64,000 nucleotides of DNA, from NCBI GenBank assembly GCA_964639895.1, contig CAZXEJ010000006.1:1-64000 (forward strand), in the 5' to 3' direction. Each line of letters starts with the position of its first letter. Position 1 is the stretch's first letter. The notes beneath the pieces are model-generated. The model was given only the letters and a program-made list of their open reading frames with translations, ran no database searches and was not told the origin of the DNA. Made by a program: the position numbers and the translations under genes. This DNA is from CAZXEJ01 sp964639895 (GTDB taxonomy: Bacteria > Desulfobacterota_D > UBA1144 > Nemesobacterales > JADFKM01). Positions 53,442 through 63,895 of the stretch are shown one piece after another.

Positions 53442-54825
53442 TGTGTGGGGTCGCGGGACCCAAAAGGCAGCGGCGCATGCGGCGGTCGAGGGGTTGTCCC
53501 AGGCGCCAGTCCGTGGGCAGAGCTTTAGGGTGGCCGTCTCCCGCTTCGGTCGGGTTTGTGGGACCACACCTCACTTAGTCCCTGTGCCCCTCGCCCGCAA
53601 CAAATCCTCTTTCCTCCCTCCGCGGCGATCCCCACACGCCGCCGAGAGGTGTCTTGGGCATGGGGGGCGGGGCTCGATCGCCTCATAGTGGATGCGGGCA
53701 CCTTCCTGTGGGGTGCGGCGAAACGACCAAGCGGGTGGAGGAAGCCTTGCCGGTCGGCCGTCGTGCGGCGCCTCCTCGTGTCACTTTGCCCGGAAAGGAT
53801 GATCCATGTACTCAGCCGACACATCCCTTGCGCGTCCGTAAAGGGGAATGAGCGCCCGTTGGGGAGAACGGCGATCATGGTTTCATACCCCAACAGGCTC
53901 CGCTGGGGAGCGGTCGGCGTTCCCTTTAGGCGGTCGGGGTGAGGTGGGGCGCCCGAAGGGGTGAGATGGACCGCTCTCGCTCTTGTCCCGGTACGGGGAA
54001 TGGGATTCCGGTGGCATGACGCGCCCCCGCGTCGCGATCCTGCGGCCGGGCCTAGGACAGAAGCGAGTATATGGGGATTCGGCGGGAGGGGCATGCATCC
54101 TATCCCTACCTTTGCCTCTCCCTCCTCGGTCGTCGCGTTGCGGTTTTTCCGCAGACCCACTGCCGGGCCGGAGGCCGGTGGAAGGCGGGAAGTGCGGTGG
54201 TCACGATCGCCTTGGTGAACTTGAGGCTTGACAAAACCAACGTCCCCCACTCCAAGAGAAGGAGAGAGCCGGCAGCGGCTACTCTACTCGTGCCTGTTCC
54301 GAGGCGGCCCACATGCTTCGTAGTGTGCCTGGTCCCGATTGTGCGTTATATGGGACGCTGTCAAAGATGATTCGGTGGTCGCCCCTCTGCTCTGCCTTTG
54401 CGGGCGAATCACCTGCTTTGGTGGCTGTTAAGGCGGCTGAAGTGGTGCGGTCCCCTCCGGGGCGTTTTCGTTGGGTCCGCCTACGGAGGGCGTCCTGTGA
54501 GCGCGACGATGGTCGGATTTTCTACAGGGGAGTGGGACCGCTGCGCCGAGGGGGCTTCCACGACCAGCGAGAGCGGCCTCGGAAAGGAACTCTCTTTTCT
54601 GTTCTCAGTGAGGTGCGGGCGGTGCCGCTGGAGGCCGCTGCCGGGACATGCCGCTGGATCCACGGACGGAATCGAGTGGGAAAACGTCTCTGGGGGAGCG
54701 TGCCGTAAGGAGGCACGTGGATTGTATCCCGTCCAGTCCCTGCCGCGCCCCCGTGGCAGGGTTCGTTCGAGTATATCTGGCCGGTCTCTATGCGTGTACG
54801 GTCCCCAGGCTATGCCGAGTTCCAC
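53442..54825. other. 1.4-kb spacer, the longest in the window
   Basis: Between rlmB (+) and the MOSC gene (-), which converge. Several open frames exceed 80 codons, but all read as Arg/Pro/Ser-rich sequence with no family resemblance and poor codon use. An isolated TTGACA at 54228 has no -10 at the right spacing. No RNA gene or repeat was recognised. Confidence 0.6.
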
Positions 54826-55476
54826 TCATCGCTCCTTCAGTGCTCGGCGCCTGAACTTCTCCTTCCATTCGGGCGAGAGGGCCTCCATGGAAGCTGCCTT
54901 GAGGAGGGACGCCTCGTCGGCGTCCTTGCGCAGCATGAGTTCTACGACTTGCTCCACCGTCATGGCTTGTGCGTCCCTTTCGAGGAGGGTTATGGCGTCA
55001 CCGGCTCGAAGTGTTCCCTCCTGGAGTACGCGCATGTAGAAACCCACGCGCTTGCTTTTAAGGAAAAGGGAGGGGAAGTCCTGCCTGCCCATCTTCATGG
55101 CCAGCTTGAAGCACGGCGTGCGCGGCTGGGATACCTGCAGTACGGTCGTGCCGATCTTCAGCACGTCGCCGATGTGTATTTCGTTCTCCATCGCCCCTTG
55201 TGTAGTGAGGTTCTCTCCGAAGTGGCCGTAGCTTGTAAGCTCCCTGCCCAATACGTTCGACCAGTAGGGGTAGTGTTCGAGGGGATAGGCGTAGACGGCC
55301 TTGTGCGGGCCTCCGTGCACGCTGAGGTCGGCTTGTCCGTCCCCGTCTATGTTGGTTGTGCCGACGCTCACCGATCCCGTGACCGGCTCCTTGAATATGC
55401 CGGTCTCGAACTCCCTGCCCTCGTAGGCAACCTTACGTGGAAGTGAGACGTTGACCGAGACGAGCTTCATCCCCAT
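54826..55476 (-). CDS. MOSC-domain protein (YiiM-like)
   Basis: 216 aa. The MOSC beta-barrel has the typical DLSVHGGPHKAVYAYPLEHY and GHFGENLTTQG segments and the conserved Cys in QPRTPCFKL, which in this fold binds the molybdenum cofactor or carries sulfur. YiiM-like members reduce N-hydroxylated compounds together with a reductase; that partner is not here. The ATG at 55476 (MGMKLVSVNV) has GGAG eight bases upstream; the frame runs open to 55737 but that part looks non-coding. Confidence 0.9.
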   Translation of the reverse strand: MGMKLVSVNVSLPRKVAYEGREFETGIFKEPVTGSVSVGTTNIDGDGQADLSVHGGPHKAVYAYPLEHYPYWSNVLGRELTSYGHFGENLTTQGAMENEIHIGDVLKIGTTVLQVSQPRTPCFKLAMKMGRQDFPSLFLKSKRVGFYMRVLQEGTLRAGDAITLLERDAQAMTVEQVVELMLRKDADEASLLKAASMEALSPEWKEKFRRRALKER

Positions 55477-55819
55477 TGCGTGCTCCGTTGAGTGATGGTT
55501 CCGGCTGCCCCCACCTGTTTGTGATGCGTCCGAGAGCGCCGTGCCGTCGCCTACTCGCTGGCGGTTCTCCTCTCTTTCCTTGTGGGGCACCTCGGGCCCG
55601 GGAAGCGTCACGGGTGAGCCGCCGTTGTCGTTTGCCTCTGTGACGGCTGCAGCCGATGAGGGCTCCTCCCTGACGCCGTACTCCGTCAGGGGGGTAGGAG
55701 GGCTTTTCACGGGTGGGGTTGAAAGCCCATCCACCACGATGTCTCGGCCGCATCCGCAAGCGCCGGGCGGAAGCCGTTCTGAAAGGCACCGCGTAATGTA
55801 GTTGACTAGACGGTGATGA
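55477..55819. other. 343-bp spacer upstream of the MOSC gene
   Basis: Lies between iorB's 3' end and the MOSC start, both on the - strand. The MOSC frame continues open through part of it, but the translation is Pro/Ser/Gly-rich and unrelated. No clear promoter was fixed. Confidence 0.45.
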
Positions 55820-57460
55820 TCAGGCCGCGATTCCCTGCAGAATCTCTTCCACCTTGGATTCGACCTCTTTCACCCCTTCGACCTGCGAGGCGTTTATCCT
55901 GTCCAAGGCTTCGCGCCCCATCTGGAGAGTGGTCTTGAACGAAGGGTCTCTCTTCGAGTCGAGTTCGGCCAAGGGGGCTATGACGTTGCGTATCAATCTC
56001 GTGTGGGCCTCGATGGCGCTTCTGCGGACGCGGCCGTAGCCCTTTATGAGCGATCCGCTCTCGGCCACGAGGAGTCCCAGATCGTAGTTGAGCTTGGTGT
56101 ATCTTATGACGGCCTCTTTGTAGCGTTCTGCGAGCTTGCGCTCCTCTCTGTACCTGTAGGACCATGGGCGCATGAACTTTAGTTTGGATACTAGCCACAG
56201 CCTCAGAAATCCGAGGAACGACGTGGTGACCGGCCTCTGCTCGAGCGTGATGGTGCGGTTGCCGATGATCCTCTTTACCATCCTTGAGCCGAGGATCTTG
56301 ACGAACGGTTTTACCACGAAGTAGGGTAGGAGGCCGTATATCTCATAGGCGTCAGGTTTGAGGTAGTCGCTTACCCTGTATATCTGCTCGTTACCTATTC
56401 TCATATCCTCGGCTATCTTGCGGAACCTCTCGGACCTGATCTTTAGCTCGGCCACCCGGATCCCGTCTTCGTAGGTGATCCATAGCGCGTAGTTCTTGGC
56501 AAAGGTCTCCGTCACGCGGAATCCCTCGCCGTACTCCACGTCAACGCTGTACACGTCGTCCAGATCGTCCAGATAGGAGAGTGCATACTTGACGCCCTGG
56601 TAGTCGATCAATCTGTAGATGGCCTCGGCCAGTATCTCCTTGAGATGTATGGGGTAGCGCTGCATGGAGAGGGCGACCAACTCCCTGAACGCCTCGGCCC
56701 TGTTGCCCCCCAACTTGGAGGCCCTTTCCCAGAGAAAGCTCTCCCAGCTCCCGCCGCCTCTCTCTGGTTCCTCCTTTTCGTGGCGCCCATCCTTGACGTA
56801 GTCCCAGCCGATGCGGAAGGCCTTGATGTTGGACTCCACCATTACGCGCGAGCTCTCGATGGCCTTCAGATACGAGGCCTCTCCCAGGGGCAGGGCGCCC
56901 GACGCACCCAGTGCGCCGAGCAGGATGGCGTTGATGCTGAGCTCGCCCATGCCGTGTTGCTTGGCCAGGGCGAGTGCGTCTATACCGATGAATTTCTTCG
57001 AGAACTCGGTGGCGAGAGCCCGTATGTTCTCACTCGAGTAGACACCTTTGGTGGAAGGGAGCTTCTCCAGGGTGGAGTAGATACGGTGGGTGCTGGAGAC
57101 GGTGACGGTCTTCTCCGGCGACCCGTATCCCTCTTCGAGAACCCTTCCAAGCTCAAGGAACTCCTGGCACAGTATGACGTCCACATCGCCCGGGACGGGA
57201 TACTGTGCGAAGACCACTCGCTTGTCGGGGTCGTCGATGTGGGGATGGGCTTCCAGGTAGTAGGTGGTCGAGCCGCCGCGCTGAGAGAGGCCCGGCAGGC
57301 CGACGCCCTGGACGTCGTAGTTCTCGTAGTGGAAGGCCTGGACCAGCCATTCGGTCAGGACGCCTCCACCCTGACCGCCCACGGCCGGTATCAGTATCTT
57401 TATGAGGCCGCCCGAAGCCGCCCTTCTTCTGTTGTCGAGCTCGGTCACGTCACCACCCAT
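55820..57460 (-). CDS. iorB: Indolepyruvate oxidoreductase subunit beta, long form
   Basis: 546 aa. Residues about 19-200 form the pyruvate-ferredoxin-oxidoreductase gamma-like domain (PAVGGQGGGVLTEWLVQAF). The remaining ~345 residues are a helical extension found in the long bacterial IorB proteins and absent from the ~200-residue archaeal ones. With IorA it oxidatively decarboxylates aryl pyruvates (from Trp, Phe, Tyr) to aryl-acetyl-CoA with ferredoxin. It starts 39 bp after iorA; the start at 57460 (MGGDVTELD) is approximate. Confidence 0.9.
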   Translation of the reverse strand: MGGDVTELDNRRRAASGGLIKILIPAVGGQGGGVLTEWLVQAFHYENYDVQGVGLPGLSQRGGSTTYYLEAHPHIDDPDKRVVFAQYPVPGDVDVILCQEFLELGRVLEEGYGSPEKTVTVSSTHRIYSTLEKLPSTKGVYSSENIRALATEFSKKFIGIDALALAKQHGMGELSINAILLGALGASGALPLGEASYLKAIESSRVMVESNIKAFRIGWDYVKDGRHEKEEPERGGGSWESFLWERASKLGGNRAEAFRELVALSMQRYPIHLKEILAEAIYRLIDYQGVKYALSYLDDLDDVYSVDVEYGEGFRVTETFAKNYALWITYEDGIRVAELKIRSERFRKIAEDMRIGNEQIYRVSDYLKPDAYEIYGLLPYFVVKPFVKILGSRMVKRIIGNRTITLEQRPVTTSFLGFLRLWLVSKLKFMRPWSYRYREERKLAERYKEAVIRYTKLNYDLGLLVAESGSLIKGYGRVRRSAIEAHTRLIRNVIAPLAELDSKRDPSFKTTLQMGREALDRINASQVEGVKEVESKVEEILQGIAA

Positions 57461-57499
57461 AATACAACACTGCTCGCCGCGTTGGCAAATTCCCTCTCC

Positions 57500-59632
57500 T
57501 CAGTGGGACGGCCCGTCGCCCGATATGAGGCCGATCAAGGCGCGGTTGACGCGGTCCCGCAGCCTGTCGAAGAGCGACGGGTTGTTGATGACCTCCACTT
57601 TGTAGAAGGCCGGACACAGGACGGCGGCGTGGGCTATCTCGCCGCACAGGCCGCATCCTACGCACGAGTGCTCGATGTAGGCGATCGGATCGTCCCGCAG
57701 CACGCTGGGGCTGTCCTTGAGCGTGAGCGACGGACAGCCGTTGTACCGCATGCAGGAGTGATCGCCCGTACATACGTCCTCGTCGACACCGAGTCGGGTA
57801 TTGACGACGCGCTTGCCACGCTGGAGACGCTTTCTCAGCAGCGGCCGCTCGCGGCGCTGCTTCTCTAGCATGCATTCGCCCACCGATAGTATGACCTTGA
57901 GTCCCTCTTCGGTCTTGTAGGCCTCTCTCAACACCTCGAGCGATTCCTTCAGATCATAGGGGTTGACCTTTCGTATCCACTCGATGCCCGCTCCCCGGAG
58001 CGCCTTTTCGATGTCCATCATCACGCCCTCTTTCCTCATGTTGGCGCCCGAGGCGGGGTTCTCGTGCGCCCCCGTCATGGAGGTCCAGAAGTTCTCCAGT
58101 ATGATCAGGATGGCGTTCTGCTTGTTGTAGACGGCATTGGCGATGCTTGTCGTAAGGCCGCTGTGCCAGAACGTGCCGTCGCCCATGAACGAGATGACGC
58201 GCTTGTTCGACATGCGCGACAGCGCGCTGGCGGACGCAAGCCCTATGCCCATGCCTGTGATGGAGTCGCTCAGGTCGAAGGGCGGCATGCCGCTCATCGA
58301 GTAGCAACCTATGTCGGATGCGTAGTACGAGCGGCCGAACTCCTCTTCGAGGATCTTTATCGCCGTAAATATGGGGCGCTCGGGACATCCGGTGCAGAAG
58401 ACCGGGTTGCGCTTGGTGACGGGCTGCGAGAGGAACTGCTTGGCCCGCGCCTTGTGCTTCTCGATCTTCTCGCTCAGGGCGCGTATGGTGTCGCGCTTGG
58501 CCGGCGAGTCGGCCTTCTTCATCAGGAACGCACCCACCCCCTTTATGATGTGGTCGGGCGTGTACTCGCCGGCTTCGGGCAGTATGTCCTTGCCGTAGAT
58601 TTCAACATCCAGGCCCGCCCGCTGCACGATGGCCCGTATCTGCTCCTCGATGAGGTTGGGCATTCCCTCTTCGACGATGAGCACCGCCTTCTTGTCCTTT
58701 ACGAAATCGATTATCTCCTCGGGCACGAGCGGGTTGATGACGTTGAGACACAGGATGGGGACGGATGAGGAGCCGTAGATGTCGGCCTCGCCCAGGTTGT
58801 GGAGGCAGCGCATCAGCGAGTTGAACACGGTTCCCTGCGTGATCATGCCCACCGTTTCGTCTTCACCGGGGAAGAGCTCGTTGAGGTGGTGCTTCCTGAT
58901 GTAGTCGCGGGCTGCGGGCATGCGCTCTGAGAACTTGAGCCGCTCCTGCTGGAATGTGTAGGGGGGAAGCGGTATCTTCTCGAGGTTGGTCTTGAGGTCT
59001 TGGAGGGGCGACTTGGTGCTTATGGGGGGCGTGACGTTGTCCTTGCACTTTATCTGGCCCTTTATGTGGGCGATGCGCGTCGAGAGGACGAACATAACCG
59101 GCGTGTGCGAGTACTCGGACAGGGCGAACGAGTGCTCTATCATGTCGGCTATGTGCTGTAGGTCGCCGCGCGGATCGACGACGGGCATCGTCGATTTGAG
59201 CGCAATGGGAAGGGCCTTCTCTGCGACGCAGGTGCTGTCACAGCCGTAGTCTTCGCCGACGATGACCACCGCTCCGCCGGTCACGCCGGACGAGCAGATG
59301 TGGGCCAGGGCGTCGGAGGCCACGTTCGTGCCAACGATCTTCCAGTTCACGGTGCCGCGTATGGGGTAGTTGATCGAGGCCGACAACAACGCTGCGGCCG
59401 AGGCCTCGTTGCCCGAGCAGTCGAAGTAGACGCCCATCTCCTTAAGCACGGGCTCATAGGCGTCCGCGGTGGCGTCGATTATCCCCGCCGTAGGAGAGCC
59501 CGGGTAGCCACCGATGTAGCTTATGCCGGACTGCAGGCACGCCTTGAGCACGACGAGGGGGGCGTCGCCGAAAAGGGTCTTTCCCTCACCGTAACGAAGT
59601 TGCTCGATGGTTTCTTTCTTGTATGTCGCCAT
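57500..59632 (-). CDS. iorA: Indolepyruvate ferredoxin oxidoreductase subunit alpha
   Basis: 710 aa. N-terminal pyrimidine-binding domain (GGYPGSPTAG); the TPP site is GDGTFWHSG to NKQN (484-506); CTGCPERP is at 413-420. The C-terminal ferredoxin-like part has C621, C627 and C633 (CTGDHSCMRYNGCP) and C657, C660, C663 and C673 (CVGCGLC ... CP). The first cluster motif lacks the regular CxxC spacing, a pattern I recall from other bacterial IorA proteins. ATG 59632 has AGGGAGAACCC upstream. Confidence 0.95.
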   Translation of the reverse strand: MATYKKETIEQLRYGEGKTLFGDAPLVVLKACLQSGISYIGGYPGSPTAGIIDATADAYEPVLKEMGVYFDCSGNEASAAALLSASINYPIRGTVNWKIVGTNVASDALAHICSSGVTGGAVVIVGEDYGCDSTCVAEKALPIALKSTMPVVDPRGDLQHIADMIEHSFALSEYSHTPVMFVLSTRIAHIKGQIKCKDNVTPPISTKSPLQDLKTNLEKIPLPPYTFQQERLKFSERMPAARDYIRKHHLNELFPGEDETVGMITQGTVFNSLMRCLHNLGEADIYGSSSVPILCLNVINPLVPEEIIDFVKDKKAVLIVEEGMPNLIEEQIRAIVQRAGLDVEIYGKDILPEAGEYTPDHIIKGVGAFLMKKADSPAKRDTIRALSEKIEKHKARAKQFLSQPVTKRNPVFCTGCPERPIFTAIKILEEEFGRSYYASDIGCYSMSGMPPFDLSDSITGMGIGLASASALSRMSNKRVISFMGDGTFWHSGLTTSIANAVYNKQNAILIILENFWTSMTGAHENPASGANMRKEGVMMDIEKALRGAGIEWIRKVNPYDLKESLEVLREAYKTEEGLKVILSVGECMLEKQRRERPLLRKRLQRGKRVVNTRLGVDEDVCTGDHSCMRYNGCPSLTLKDSPSVLRDDPIAYIEHSCVGCGLCGEIAHAAVLCPAFYKVEVINNPSLFDRLRDRVNRALIGLISGDGPSH

Positions 59633-60029
59633 TGGGTTCTCCCTAACTAACGAGACGGAGGCGATGGGTGAAGTGCGAATCGCAAGAGCAGTTGAAGTTT
59701 GGATTTTAGATGAAATGTACCTGAAAACGGCCCTCATCTCCAGTGGGATTTCGCCGCCGGCTCGGTGTAGGGCCGTCCCTGGTTATTGAGGAGAGGGCGG
59801 TGCCGTGGTAGGAAAGGCTTGCGTCCCCAGGGGGGATAAGGAGGCTGTCGGCTCAGGGGCACATCTAGGGACTTGAGTACGGCGGCTGCGCCTCCCTGGT
59901 TCTACGGAGGCAATGAAGCCGGCACGTGACTGCCGGCCGGTACTCCCCTCCCTATGGTATTGAGTCGCCGCCTCCCGCCTGGCGGGTGGATCGTCCCTGC
60001 CGTAGAAGGCGGGGGGGATTACGTTCGAA
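59633..60029. other. 397-bp spacer upstream of iorA
   Basis: Contains a TAAAAT -10-like box on the - strand (59703-59708), about 70 nt before the iorA start, in an AT-rich patch, but no convincing -35. The remainder up to endonuclease V has no gene. Confidence 0.5.
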
Positions 60030-60740
60030 TCAGCCGGCAGGTGGAACGTGGCCGGCCTGCAGCGCGCGCCTCAGTTCCCCCACCCATTTGTCGGCAAGGC
60101 GTGTGGGTTCGGGCAACCTGTAACCCCGTGCACATGCGGCCACTATCCTTACGGCCGATGACAATCCGATACGGTGGCCCACCGACACGAACACCGGCTT
60201 CACTCGTCGCCGCGTCCTGAGGACTGCGCCGATCACACGACCACTCACCGGGTGGAGGAGCTGCGATAGGCCGCCCTCGAATTGCGGCGGTTCACGGTAG
60301 TTGCCGTAGAGCTTTTTCTTCGCGACACCGATGGTGGGGACGTCCAGCAACACCCCGACGTGGCTTGCTATTCCCACACCCCGTGGGTGCGCGATCCCGT
60401 GCCCGTCGCAAATGAGTACGTCGGGTTTCCGTGAGAGCAAGGTCCATGCCTGCATAATGGCGGGCCCTTCACGGAACGCGAGGAAGCCGGGTACGTAGGG
60501 GAACCTCTCGGGCACCGTCACCCAAACACGCTCCTTCTCTTCGAGCCGGGGGAAGGAGAACACGATGATGCCGCAGACGAGCTCTCGCCGGCTGCGCACG
60601 AAAGAAAGGTCACACCCTGCCACCAGCCGGAGCCTACTTATGGTCCCACGAGTGACGATTTTCTTCTGCAATTCCCTCTGAATCTCGCGGGCCTCATCGA
60701 CCGTGCGCGGTACGGCGTAGGAGGGGGTGGTTCGTTCCAT
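60030..60740 (-). CDS. nfi: Endonuclease V (deoxyinosine 3'-endonuclease)
   Basis: 236 aa repair nuclease that nicks DNA next to deoxyinosine, initiating repair of adenine deamination. The active-site residues are in place: D44 (AGCDLSF), E91 (PGFLAFREGP), D112 and H118 (CDGHGIAHPRG), with GIASHVGVLLDVPTIGVAKK following. ATG 60740 is used. The gene stands alone. Confidence 0.95.
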   Translation of the reverse strand: MERTTPSYAVPRTVDEAREIQRELQKKIVTRGTISRLRLVAGCDLSFVRSRRELVCGIIVFSFPRLEEKERVWVTVPERFPYVPGFLAFREGPAIMQAWTLLSRKPDVLICDGHGIAHPRGVGIASHVGVLLDVPTIGVAKKKLYGNYREPPQFEGGLSQLLHPVSGRVIGAVLRTRRRVKPVFVSVGHRIGLSSAVRIVAACARGYRLPEPTRLADKWVGELRRALQAGHVPPAG

Positions 60741-61869
60741 GACTCCATTGAAAATGGTATATGCTGCATCGTCGATGTCCAGACTCTGAGGCGGTGCATC
60801 CTGCAGGCGCCGCTGAGACGGATGATTCGATGCCGAGCCCGAGGGTTGGGCCCGGTGCTCATGCCGAGTGAGGCGTGCTGAGTGGCCATGATGTGGGCCG
60901 TAGGGAGAAGAAAGTGGGGCTGGACCAACGTGTCACGTACCACGTGAGTGTAGGCGGCGGGGCTTGCCCCGGCTGTGAGGGTCTTTTATGGGGTGGGGAG
61001 GCGACGGGGGGGGGCGCCGGCTCGAAGCGGTAAGGACGGGGTGGGCTGGTGGCCGTGCCGTGGAGTGCACCGAGGCGCCCTCGCATGAGCGATGCATTGT
61101 AGATTGGGCTCCAGCCTGCGTCGCGTGGATGAAGGGCCGTTTGTCTCTTCCCCGAGCGGGTCGCTCCTTCCGCCTCAGCGCTGGAGGGAGCGTTTGAGGA
61201 GATAGTGACTTGAAGACAGGCCCCTGTGCAACCCCGCGGAGAAGGATGAGGTGGGCGCACCCCTGTGGCACCGCGGGACGGTTGGATAAGGCATCGTTGA
61301 AGAAAGGAAGGTATGCGTACCGGGGTAGTGGGAGGAGGCCTTCTCTCTCTTCAAGCCCCATCTACGTTGTGGAATATGTGGGGGAGGAGGTGGGTTGTGT
61401 TTCAGCACTCTATGGCGTGCCGGCTAGTGGCGGATTTCCCCGCTCATTACCGCCGGCGGTCATCAGCGCGGGCCGTAGACGAGCCGTAGCTGGGCCTCCA
61501 TCGATTACGCCTGCGCTGGGTAAGCGAGGCGAGTGCCGTATCGCCCCACTTTTTGCCGGCTTCCGGAGGGGTGGGGCTTGAAGCAGCGGCGTTGCGGAGT
61601 ATCGCACCGTTGGGTCGTGGGTGCTGTCGGAGTTGTGCCGTACTCGTTTGGTGCTGGACGTTCGTCCGTAATAGATGGTTGAGCACAGTCGGATGCCGTT
61701 TTGCTCACTAGACCACCACAGCACTGTTATGCCGTCGTACGTCCTCTCCCCACGGAGGCTCTCGTCCCTGCCCCGCACAGCCCGAGTGGGAGATTGAGTG
61801 GGTCGGCTCTCTATGGTACTATCCCCTGACTTGAAGTTCATACTCCAATGTTCTGGGGGCTAGACAGCC
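60741..61869. other. 1.1-kb spacer, G-rich on + strand
   Basis: Between the divergent nfi (-) and dcd (+) genes. 60961-61020 has 33 G and 12 C. The open frames are low-complexity and not gene-like. The dcd promoter is at the right end (61794-61822); a CATATACC stretch near 60760 on the - strand may serve nfi. Confidence 0.6.
61794..61822 (+). promoter_or_regulatory. Promoter of dcd
   Basis: TTGAGT (61794-61799), a 17-nt spacer, TACTAT (61817-61822). Spacing is optimal and both boxes keep four or five consensus bases. The leader to the dcd ATG is about 40 nt. Confidence 0.55.
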
Positions 61870-62436
61870 ATGGGACTCAAGCCTGATCACTGGATAAGAC
61901 GGATGGCCATTGAGCACAAGATGATTGAACCCTTCGTGGACAGGACCGTCTCCGAGGAGGGGGGGAAGAAGGTCATCTCCTACGGGCTCTCCTCCTACGG
62001 CTACGACATACGGGTGAGCGACGAATTCAAAGTGTTCACCAACGTCTACAGCACCGTGGTTGATCCGAAGCAGTTCAGCCCCAAGTCGTTCATCGACATC
62101 AAGACCGACGTATGCATCATCCCCCCCAACTCTTTCGCCTTGGCGAGGACGGTGGAATACTTCAGGATACCGAGGAACGTCCTCACCGTCTGCCTCGGCA
62201 AGTCCACCTATGCCCGTACCGGCATCATCACCAACGTTACCCCTTTCGAACCCGAGTGGGAGGGATACGTAACGCTTGAGATATCCAACACTACTCCCCT
62301 CCCTGCAAAGATATATGCAAACGAAGGCATAGCCCAGGTCCTGTTCTTCGAGGCGGATGAGGTATGCGAAACCTCCTACGCCGACAAGAAGGGCAAGTAT
62401 CAGCGCCAGACGGGCATAACGCCGCCCCGCGTCTGA
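61870..62436 (+). CDS. dcd: dCTP deaminase
   Basis: Deaminates dCTP to dUTP, the main bacterial route to dTMP precursors. 188 aa, the standard length. The trimeric beta-roll motifs KSTYARTGIITNVTPFEPEW and EGYVTLEISNTTPLPAKIY are fully conserved, including the catalytic Glu and the Arg/Ser phosphate-binding residues. ATG 61870. There is no sign of the bifunctional (dUTPase) variant. Confidence 0.97.
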   Translation: MGLKPDHWIRRMAIEHKMIEPFVDRTVSEEGGKKVISYGLSSYGYDIRVSDEFKVFTNVYSTVVDPKQFSPKSFIDIKTDVCIIPPNSFALARTVEYFRIPRNVLTVCLGKSTYARTGIITNVTPFEPEWEGYVTLEISNTTPLPAKIYANEGIAQVLFFEADEVCETSYADKKGKYQRQTGITPPRV

Positions 62437-63268
62437 GCGAGGGACGTGCCAAGAGACGGCCGGTCCGATTCGCCGCCACATGACGGGTGTGCCCCTGCTC
62501 GTGGTATATCCGGGGAGGGAGTCGATGGTACCCCCGTATCTGGGGAGCGGGCTAAGGTCAAACGTACATCTCCTTGTATCCATCCGGCCGACCCTCATGC
62601 CCGTCCCCGTGTTTGCGGCCAGCCGCCCACGAGACGCCGCCGGCCCTGTCGTTGAGGGGTGGGGGGAAGTTTGAAACCTCGCGGAGTTATTGTGCTACCT
62701 GGAGGTTTACGTGCGGCCCTACGGTGGTCTGTGGTCCCCTCCACCTTGAACACCAAACTAGTACGGTGCCGTGGCAGATTGATAGTCCGTCCCTTCGGTG
62801 TCGCTGTACAGGTGGGAGGACCGCGAGTATTCCACCACCAATGAGGAGGTGATGGGACTCTGAGCGTTGTCCGGCCCCCCATCGGCTAGCGGTGTTCGAG
62901 ACGGCCGTCGTTGTCAGGGGGGGCCGATGCACCGGGTGGCTGCAGGCGAGGGAAGCGCTCCTCTGCGGGTTATCGATGCGCCGAATAGGGAGGCCCGCCG
63001 GATGCCACCCGGATTGGCGCTTTCCATAGGTATCGGGGTGCCACCGCTGCCCTCAGCGCTCTTCCGATGGGACGCGTTGTCCCATTGCTTACCCTGGGTT
63101 CCGGCTCCGGCACTGGGGCCGCTACTCTTGCGCCCGTCCGAAGCGGGGAGAGTATCCCCGGAGAGGGTGGATCAATCGATCCTGTTCCTTCCGGCTGCGG
63201 GGACGGACGAGGTGCGGGGGAGTGTCGCCGGACGTGATAGCGAGGGTCGGCCCGGTAGCGCGGGGTAA
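62437..63268. other. 0.83-kb spacer without a gene
   Basis: Between dcd (+) and the OB-fold lipoprotein (-), which converge. There are only low-complexity open frames. No terminator or RNA gene was recognised. Confidence 0.6.
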
Positions 63269-63694
63269 CTATCTGGTGTTTTCCGCCGGTAGGAGCCTGT
63301 TCCTCAGTTCCGCTCCTTCAATCAGGTTTCCGCTTCTCCTGTATATGCCTCCAACGGCCACCGTCTCCCCCTCCCGCACGGATACGGCACCTGGAAACAC
63401 CACGGTGACGTGGTTTCCCATGGGATCGGTCAGGAAAAAGCGCGTTACCGTCTCGCCCGTCTTATCGTCCCTTGCGGCTGTTACGTGGTGGACGGCGCCC
63501 ACAACCGCTACACGGGCCCCGTCGAAGGCGAGTGGAGAGAGGAGAATCTTGCTCACCGACACCTGAATACCGGACATCGGGGGATAAGAGGTGGGTGAGT
63601 GGGTGTTCGGGCCGGCGCAGCCCATGACGAGCAGGAGGGCGGCGACCAAGGCGGCGACCCCGCTGGAGGAGGGGACAAGCGACCGTGGCTTCAT
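63269..63694 (-). CDS. Lipoprotein with an OB-fold-like domain
   Basis: 141 aa. Signal peptide and lipobox: the hydrophobic run ends LLVMGCAG, lipidated at C26. The mature part (VSKILLSPLAFDGARVAVVG ... RFFLTDPMGNHVTVVF ... GETVAVGGIYRR) has the strand pattern of small OB-fold proteins related to CcmE/tRNA-anti domains. No active-site residue is evident. ATG 63694 (MKPRSLVPSSS) is favoured over a start 48 nt upstream. Function unknown. Confidence 0.78.
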   Translation of the reverse strand: MKPRSLVPSSSGVAALVAALLLVMGCAGPNTHSPTSYPPMSGIQVSVSKILLSPLAFDGARVAVVGAVHHVTAARDDKTGETVTRFFLTDPMGNHVTVVFPGAVSVREGETVAVGGIYRRSGNLIEGAELRNRLLPAENTR

Positions 63695-63895
63695 CCGTCG
63701 GAGAATCGGTGCCGAACGTGATTGTAAGGGTGGTACCGGCATCTCTTACAGTCCCCATGGGGGGCGATCCGGGTTGGAAAACGGCGCAACCGGCTGTTAG
63801 ACTAAGTATAACACTTTGGACACGGTCGCATCTTTCCCATATCAATAGTTCTGAATAAGCACCTTACCTATTCTCGTCTCTTGAGGAAGACCGCC

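Noticed and set aside
53525..54250. Several 80-240-codon frames in the 1.4-kb spacer after rlmB
   Set aside because: All are Arg/Pro/Ser-rich with no motif, no ribosome-binding site and codon use unlike the neighbours.
54228..54256. Perfect TTGACA as a possible promoter
   Set aside because: The sequence 17 nt downstream is TCCAAG, with no -10 resemblance, and no gene follows on that strand.
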